A stretch of DNA of 8,568 nucleotides. Origin: Paracoccaceae bacterium (GTDB lineage: Bacteria > Pseudomonadota > Alphaproteobacteria > Rhodobacterales > Rhodobacteraceae). The stretch is taken from the NCBI GenBank assembly GCA_027030435.1, contig JALVEX010000328.1:1-8568 (forward strand), in the 5' to 3' direction. Shown here in pieces: positions 5,772 to 8,568 of the stretch (within the stretch, counting starts at the first letter, position 1; every line of letters begins with the position of its first letter). The position numbers and the translations under genes were made by a program. Below the pieces are notes generated by a model. The model made no database searches. It saw nothing but the letters and a program-made list of their open reading frames with translations, and was not told the DNA's origin.

Positions 5772-5801
5772 AACAGGCCGCTCGTATGGCCGGGGCCTGT
5801 T
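5772..5801. repeat. 8-bp inverted repeat downstream of the VPLPA-CTERM gene
   Basis: AACAGGCC (5772-5779) and GGCCTGTT (5794-5801) are perfect reverse complements around a 14-base loop. It precedes the stronger terminator at 5835-5869 and may assist termination. Confidence 0.32.
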
Positions 5802-5834
5802 GGCGATCAGCCCGGCCCGGCTTTCCGGCAGGAT

Positions 5835-5869
5835 GGAAAAACCCGCCTCTCGCCGGAAGCGGGTTTTCC
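5835..5869. terminator. Strong bidirectional intrinsic terminator
   Basis: GGAAAAACCCGC (5835-5846) pairs with GCGGGTTTTCC (5859-5869), with one extra A. The result is a GC-rich stem with an A run on one side and a T run on the other, so it can terminate transcription in both directions. It lies exactly between the convergent VPLPA-CTERM and grxD genes. Confidence 0.85.
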
Positions 5870-5899
5870 TTGCTCCGCTCTGCGCCGCACGGGCCGCGA

Positions 5900-6271
5900 T
5901 CAGGCGTTGGCTTCGCGGATCTTTTCGGCGGCTTCCTTGCTGTAGGCGATGCCCTTTTGCTCGAAGAGCTGATCGAGTTCTCCCGAGAGCGTCATCTCGG
6001 TGACGATATCGCAGCCGCCGACGAATTCGCCCTTCACGTAAAGCTGGGGGATGGTGGGCCAGTCGGAGAAATCCTTGATCCCCTGGCGGATCTCTTCATC
6101 GGCGAGCACGTTCACATCCTTGAAATCGACCCCCATGTAATTCAGCACCCCGGCCACGCGCTGGGAAAAGCCGCATTGGGGCATGTCCTTCGTGCCCTTC
6201 ATGAACAGAACGACGTCGTTGGCGTCGATCATCTCCTGAATGCGGGCCTTGGTATCGGTGGTATCGTTCAT
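5900..6271 (-). CDS. grxD: Monothiol glutaredoxin, CGFS type (Grx4/GrxD)
   Basis: This 123-residue single-domain glutaredoxin has the active site P-Q-C33-G-F-S. Glutathione-binding elements are K25 in VLFMKGT, the cis-Pro motif WPTIPQLYVKGE (71-82), and GGCDIV (85-90). CGFS glutaredoxins are poor oxidoreductases. They bind a [2Fe-2S] cluster with glutathione as a dimer or as a heterodimer with BolA, and pass the cluster to target proteins in the cytoplasm. The length is usual for bacterial Grx4. The start at 6271 has AGGAG about 8-10 bases upstream. The ATG overlaps the stop of the preceding membrane-protein gene as ATGA, suggesting translational coupling. bolA lies two genes upstream on the same strand, consistent with the known partnership. 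Confidence 0.96.
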   Translation of the reverse strand: MNDTTDTKARIQEMIDANDVVLFMKGTKDMPQCGFSQRVAGVLNYMGVDFKDVNVLADEEIRQGIKDFSDWPTIPQLYVKGEFVGGCDIVTEMTLSGELDQLFEQKGIAYSKEAAEKIREANA

Positions 6272-6639
6272 CTTTCTTTCTCCTGTCCGGGTCTTGCGGA
6301 TGGTTTCGGGGGTTTGCTGTGTTTCTTCTTCGGGCCTGGGGAGAGGGCGCGGCGCATCTGGCGGCTCCAGAAGGGGATGTCGCGCGCGCCGAGCTGGGCG
6401 GCGTGGCGATTGCTGCGTTCGGCCTCGCGCAGCACTTCGAGATCCACCCCTTCCATGCCGAGCGGGAGCTTTCCTTCCTCTTCCGCCTCTCCCTCCGCCT
6501 CGCGCCGATCGCCGAGGAATTTCTCCGCCAGCGGCCGGCGGGGGCGGTTGCGCTTCAGCCAGGCCTCGGCGGCAATGGCCAGGGCAAGCCCGCCCGCGAG
6601 CACGATCAGGATGATCTTCCATGTGGCCATCTCAGCCAT
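6268..6639 (-). CDS. Single-pass membrane protein of unknown function
   Basis: Not recognised. The product has 123 residues from the ATG at 6639; a second ATG at 6630 would remove three. One membrane helix sits at the N-terminus (about 7-28, WKIILIVLAGGLALAIAAEAWL). A basic RNRPRR stretch then points to a cytoplasmic C-terminal part. Residues 46-56 are Glu-rich, 66-85 are likely helical, and the tail from 100 is Pro/Lys-rich and probably disordered. There are no Cys residues, so it is unlikely to bind a cluster itself. It lies between bolA and grxD and shares ATGA with grxD, so it is very likely co-expressed with grxD. A role in placing Fe-S delivery at the membrane is conceivable, but nothing in the sequence shows it. 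Confidence 0.75.
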   Translation of the reverse strand: MAEMATWKIILIVLAGGLALAIAAEAWLKRNRPRRPLAEKFLGDRREAEGEAEEEGKLPLGMEGVDLEVLREAERSNRHAAQLGARDIPFWSRQMRRALSPGPKKKHSKPPKPSARPGQEKER

Positions 6640-6676
6640 CCCCGCCGCTGAAGGCCCTGTCTGCGCGCATTCTCAA
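6632..6676 (-). other. Possible leader mini-ORF ahead of the membrane-protein gene
   Basis: On the minus strand a full AGGAGG (6687-6682) is followed after five bases by TTG (6676), and then in frame by ATG (6670). Both read to a TGA at 6634-6632, giving 14 or 12 residues. The stop lies inside the start region of the membrane-protein gene, between its two candidate ATG codons. This is the best Shine-Dalgarno sequence in the neighbourhood, so it may serve a coupled leader peptide. Confidence 0.3.
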
Positions 6677-6779
6677 AAGCGCCTCCTGTTCTTTCGCTTC
6701 CCCTGCTCATTTTCGGCTGCCACCGAAAGGCCCTTGCAGCGGCTTGCCACCGTGTAATCGCATTGCCGCTCCGCCGCTG

Positions 6780-6798
6780 CCGGGCGGATGAAGCCCGG
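6780..6798 (-). other. Hairpin just downstream of bolA
   Basis: CCGGGC (6780-6785) and GCCCGG (6793-6798) form a 6-bp stem with a 7-base loop about 10 bases beyond the bolA stop codon. No T run follows on the minus strand, so it may stabilise the 3' end or partly terminate rather than act as a full terminator. Confidence 0.35.
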
Positions 6799-6808
6799 GG
6801 GCGCGGCG

Positions 6809-7051
6809 TCAGTCCGGGGCCCTTGTGGTGAGGGCGAGGGCGTGCAACTGCCCTTGCGGGCCGTCCATGCTGCCCTTCAGCGCCGCATAGACGGCGCGCT
6901 GCTGCTGCACCCGGTTCATGCCACGGAAGCTTTCGTCGATCACCTCGGCGGCGAAGTGATTGCCGTCGCCGGCGAGATCGGTGATGGTGATCTTCGCATT
7001 CGGGAAGGCCTCCCGGATCAGATCCTCGATTTCCTGGGCGCTCATGGCCAT
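6809..7051 (-). CDS. bolA: BolA family protein
   Basis: This 80-residue protein covers the whole short BolA fold. Recognised landmarks are GDGNHFAAEVID (28-39) with H32, a FRGMNRVQQQRAVYAAL helix (42-57), and LHALALTT (69-76) with H70, the invariant C-terminal His that takes part in [2Fe-2S] ligation when BolA pairs with a CGFS glutaredoxin. It has no Cys, as expected of the group resembling YrbA/BolA2. It probably acts with GrxD in cytoplasmic Fe-S trafficking. The ATG at 7051 is followed two codons later by another at 7045; GGAG lies about ten bases before the first, so the exact start is uncertain. The upstream open frame to 7108 is Arg-rich and not family-like. Confidence 0.95.
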   Translation of the reverse strand: MAMSAQEIEDLIREAFPNAKITITDLAGDGNHFAAEVIDESFRGMNRVQQQRAVYAALKGSMDGPQGQLHALALTTRAPD

Positions 7052-7156
7052 GTCAGCATTTCTCCGCTCTGGTTCTTCCGATGTAAGGCGCGCGGCGGGG
7101 CGGCGCAAGGGGCGGGGCGGCTGGGGCTGGATGCCCGCAGCCAGACGGGCGGCCGC

Positions 7157-7399
7157 TCAGCCGCCGCCTTCCGTGCCTTCCGTGCGCTCGGCGGCGGCGA
7201 GGCGCTCGTGCAGCCATTCCCGCCCGCGCTTCAGCGCCGCGCGGTAGCGCACGGCGGTGAGGAACGCCTCCTCGGTGGTGGCCGAACCCGAGCCGATCAC
7301 CTGGCCCACCTTCTTCGCGAGATCGGGATCGCCGAGCTTGTCGGACGCCTCGACGACTTCCTTCGCCAGTTCGTCGGCCAGTTCTTCCATGATACCCAT
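7157..7399 (-). CDS. Small helical protein of unknown function
   Basis: Not recognised. 80 residues from the ATG at 7399, which has GGAGG nine bases upstream; a second in-frame ATG is at 7390. The sequence is predicted helical: residues 4-22 (MEELADELAKEVVEASDKL), 26-35, 43-52 and 55-72, ending in a flexible Thr/Glu/Gly tail. It has no Cys, signal peptide or membrane helix. Its gene starts 48 bp after the hydrolase stop and is followed after 105 bp by bolA, all on one strand, so it may belong to the same transcript. Codon composition is like that of its neighbours. A conserved role in this locus would need comparison with related genomes. Confidence 0.7.
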   Translation of the reverse strand: MGIMEELADELAKEVVEASDKLGDPDLAKKVGQVIGSGSATTEEAFLTAVRYRAALKRGREWLHERLAAAERTEGTEGGG

Positions 7400-7439
7400 G
7401 CGCTCGTTCCTCCGTTGCAGGCCCCGGGGGCTTCCTCCC

Positions 7440-7455
7440 CCCGCTTCTCAGCGGG
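7440..7455 (-). other. Hairpin over the hydrolase stop codon
   Basis: CCCGCT (7440-7445) and AGCGGG (7450-7455) form a 6-bp stem whose tetraloop, GAGA on the minus strand, contains part of the TGA stop codon. There is no T run, so it is more likely an RNA-stability or processing element than a terminator, or chance in GC-rich DNA. Confidence 0.25.
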
Positions 7456-8101
7456 TGTTTTCCGTCAGCCGGCGCAGGACATAGGCCTTCACCTTCTCGA
7501 GCATCGTGTCCATGTGCTCGTTTTCGAAGAAATGCCCCGCGCCCTCGATTTCCTCGTGGGTGATGGTGATACCCTTCTGCTCGTGCAGCTTTTCCACCAG
7601 CGCGCGCGTGTCGGCCGGGGGGGCGACGCGATCGGCGAGCCCGTTGATGATCAGCCCCGAGGCGGGGCAGGGGGCGAGGAAGGAGAAATCATACATGTTG
7701 GCCGGCGGCGAGGCGGAGATGAAGCCTGTGATCTCCGGGCGGCGCATCAGCAGCTGCATCCCGATCCAGGCGCCGAAGCTGAAGCCGGCGACCCAGCAAT
7801 GCTTGGCGTTGGGGTGGAGCGATTGCAGGTAATCGAGCGCGCTCGCCGCGTCCGAAAGCTCGCCCACGCCCTGATCGTATTCCCCCTGGCTGCGCCCAAC
7901 GCCGCGGAAATTGAACCGCAGCACCGTGAAGCCGATCTCGTGAAAGGCGTAGTGGAGGTTGTAGACGACGCGATTGTTCATCGTGCCGCCGAATTGCGGA
8001 TGCGGGTGCAGGATCAGCGCGATCGGGGCGTCTTTCTGCTTCTGGGGGTGATAACGTCCTTCGAGCCGGCCTTCCGGCCCGGGAAAGAAAACCTCGGGCA
8101 T
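7448..8101 (-). CDS. Alpha/beta hydrolase (COG2945-like)
   Basis: This 217-residue hydrolase has the family motif LHPHPQFGGTMNNRVVYNL (31-49), then FNFRGVGRSQG (63-73), and the nucleophile elbow GFSFG with S108. The acid is D157 in INGLADRVAPP and the base is H190 in GAGHFFENE. The catalytic triad is complete and in order. There is no signal peptide, so the enzyme is cytoplasmic. The natural substrate of this family is not established; esterase or dienelactone-hydrolase-like activity is usually assumed. The ATG at 8101 has AAGAGGA about five bases upstream. It is divergent from the IscR-type regulator, an arrangement I believe is common in Rhodobacterales, but whether the hydrolase has anything to do with Fe-S metabolism is unknown. 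Confidence 0.9.
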   Translation of the reverse strand: MPEVFFPGPEGRLEGRYHPQKQKDAPIALILHPHPQFGGTMNNRVVYNLHYAFHEIGFTVLRFNFRGVGRSQGEYDQGVGELSDAASALDYLQSLHPNAKHCWVAGFSFGAWIGMQLLMRRPEITGFISASPPANMYDFSFLAPCPASGLIINGLADRVAPPADTRALVEKLHEQKGITITHEEIEGAGHFFENEHMDTMLEKVKAYVLRRLTENTR

Positions 8102-8128
8102 TTTTGTCCTCTTGCAGGCCTTCCATTC

Positions 8129-8157
8129 TTGACGAATTTACTCGGCCACTTTAGAAA
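8129..8157 (+). promoter_or_regulatory. Candidate promoter for the IscR-type gene
   Basis: TTGACG (8129-8134), 17-bp spacer, TAGAAA (8152-8157): five of six and four of six matches to the consensus. It would give a leader of about 110 bases. Confidence 0.33.
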
Positions 8158-8197
8158 GATTCCAGATCGCCAGGGTGGCGGACGGTTCAGAACGGAA

Positions 8198-8215
8198 TTA
8201 AGCACCCTTAAGGCA
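8198..8215. promoter_or_regulatory. TTAAG direct repeats, possible operator in the hydrolase/iscR region
   Basis: TTAAGCA (8198-8204) and TTAAGGCA (8208-8215) are direct repeats whose starts are 10 bp apart, about one helical turn. The second overlaps the palindrome CCTTAAGG (8206-8213). They lie 61-79 bp upstream of the regulator start. An autoregulatory site is possible, but I cannot match it to a known IscR box. Confidence 0.25.
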
Positions 8216-8276
8216 TTGGTCAATGGTTTTGCGCCATGCGGCGCCCGCGGGGGCGTTCTGGCGGGGAGTGGCAGGG

Positions 8277-8568
8277 ATGAAGCTCAGCACGAAAGGCCGC
8301 TACGCGATGGTTGCGCTTGTCGATCTGGCCTTGCCGGCAGGCGGGGCGGGGCCGGTGGGCGGGGCGGAGTCGGCGGGCGGGGCGGGCAAGGGGGCGCTGA
8401 TGTCGCTCGCCGAGATTTCCGAGCGCCAGGACATCTCGCTCACCTATCTCGAGCAGCTGTTCGTGAAGCTGCGCCGGGCGGGGATCGTGGAGAGCGTGCG
8501 CGGCCCGGGCGGCGGCTACCGGCTGGCGCGCAGCCCTTCCGAGATCCGGGTTTCGGAGATTCTCGAGG
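8277..8568 (+). CDS. iscR: IscR-type Rrf2 family regulator, N-terminal part (cut by window edge)
   Basis: 97 codons are visible from the ATG at 8277, which has GGGGAG eight bases upstream. MKLSTKGRYAMVALVDLAL (1-19) is helix 1, LAEISERQDISLTYLEQLFVKLRRAGIVESVRG (44-76) is the helix-turn-helix, and GPGGGYRLAR (76-85) is the wing; all closely resemble IscR. IscR proteins sense Fe-S or iron status through a [2Fe-2S] cluster and control isc/suf genes. The Cys ligands lie beyond 8568, so holding versus lacking a cluster cannot be judged. Unlike E. coli IscR, which has about 8 residues between helix 1 and the LADI motif, this protein has 24. They are Gly/Ala-rich and encoded by a three-copy 18-bp repeat. 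A RirA-like Rrf2 paralogue is the main alternative. Confidence 0.85.
   Translation, partial: MKLSTKGRYAMVALVDLALPAGGAGPVGGAESAGGAGKGALMSLAEISERQDISLTYLEQLFVKLRRAGIVESVRGPGGGYRLARSPSEIRVSEILE
8337..8390 (+). repeat. Three-copy 18-bp tandem repeat inside the IscR-type gene
   Basis: The core GGCGGGGCGG occurs at 8340, 8358 and 8376, exactly 18 bp apart, so each unit is six codons. The units encode AGGAGP, VGGAES and AGGAGK (residues 21-38). The reading frame is kept throughout. Confidence 0.85.

Noticed and set aside
6718..6752. Two direct copies of TGCCACCG 27 bp apart between bolA and the membrane-protein gene
   Set aside because: An eight-base repeat in GC-rich DNA is easily expected by chance, and nothing else nearby suggests a binding site.
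5786..6757. 323-codon plus-strand open frame across the terminator, grxD and the membrane-protein gene
   Set aside because: It is antisense to clear genes and crosses a strong hairpin terminator. Its product has no recognisable motif and has the composition of a shadow frame.
1..8568. Search for a CRISPR array, phage defence system, toxin-antitoxin pair or integron
   Set aside because: No regularly spaced repeats or defence-family motifs were seen. Apart from the single IS, the genes are metabolic, regulatory, surface or Fe-S functions.

Overview
The window looks like high-GC alphaproteobacterial chromosome, most likely Rhodobacterales or a close relative. This is inferred from four things: strong GC bias at third codon positions, a VPLPA-CTERM protein, the hydrolase/iscR divergent pair and the GrxD/BolA neighbourhood. 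No rRNA, tRNA or CRISPR array was seen, and no phage gene. Most of the window is ordinary metabolic and housekeeping chromosome with one insertion sequence.

Left part (1-1930). The window opens in the last 54 codons of a HpcH/HpaI-type aldolase. Next comes a complete 841-bp IS5-family element (IS427-like) with perfect 17-bp terminal inverted repeats and a TA target duplication. Its transposase is split into two frames that join by a -1 shift at a G run. Downstream is a likely two-gene unit: a short TraR/DksA-type zinc-finger protein that keeps the DxxDxA coiled-coil-tip motif, followed by a very acidic 74-residue protein of unknown function. An FNR/FixK-like palindrome lies just upstream of the pair.

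Middle (1930-5900). A 699-residue two-domain fatty-acid beta-oxidation enzyme (enoyl-CoA hydratase plus 3-hydroxyacyl-CoA dehydrogenase) converges on a membrane-anchored retropepsin-like aspartic protease whose mRNA may be leaderless. After a 303-bp, partly AT-rich intergenic region with a good promoter candidate comes a secreted VPLPA-CTERM protein. A strong bidirectional hairpin terminator separates it from the following minus-strand block.

Right part (5900-8568). Five minus-strand genes run leftward in a possible operon or pair of operons: an alpha/beta hydrolase, a small helical unknown, BolA, a single-pass membrane unknown, and the monothiol glutaredoxin GrxD (CGFS). The membrane unknown overlaps grxD by ATGA. 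Divergent from the hydrolase is an IscR-type Rrf2 regulator cut by the window edge. BolA and CGFS glutaredoxins form [2Fe-2S]-bridged complexes and IscR proteins sense Fe-S or iron status, so this block is an iron-sulfur homeostasis neighbourhood. suf genes probably lie beyond the right edge, but that is inference. The most unusual sequence detail is a three-copy, 18-bp in-frame tandem repeat inside the DNA-binding domain of the IscR-like protein.
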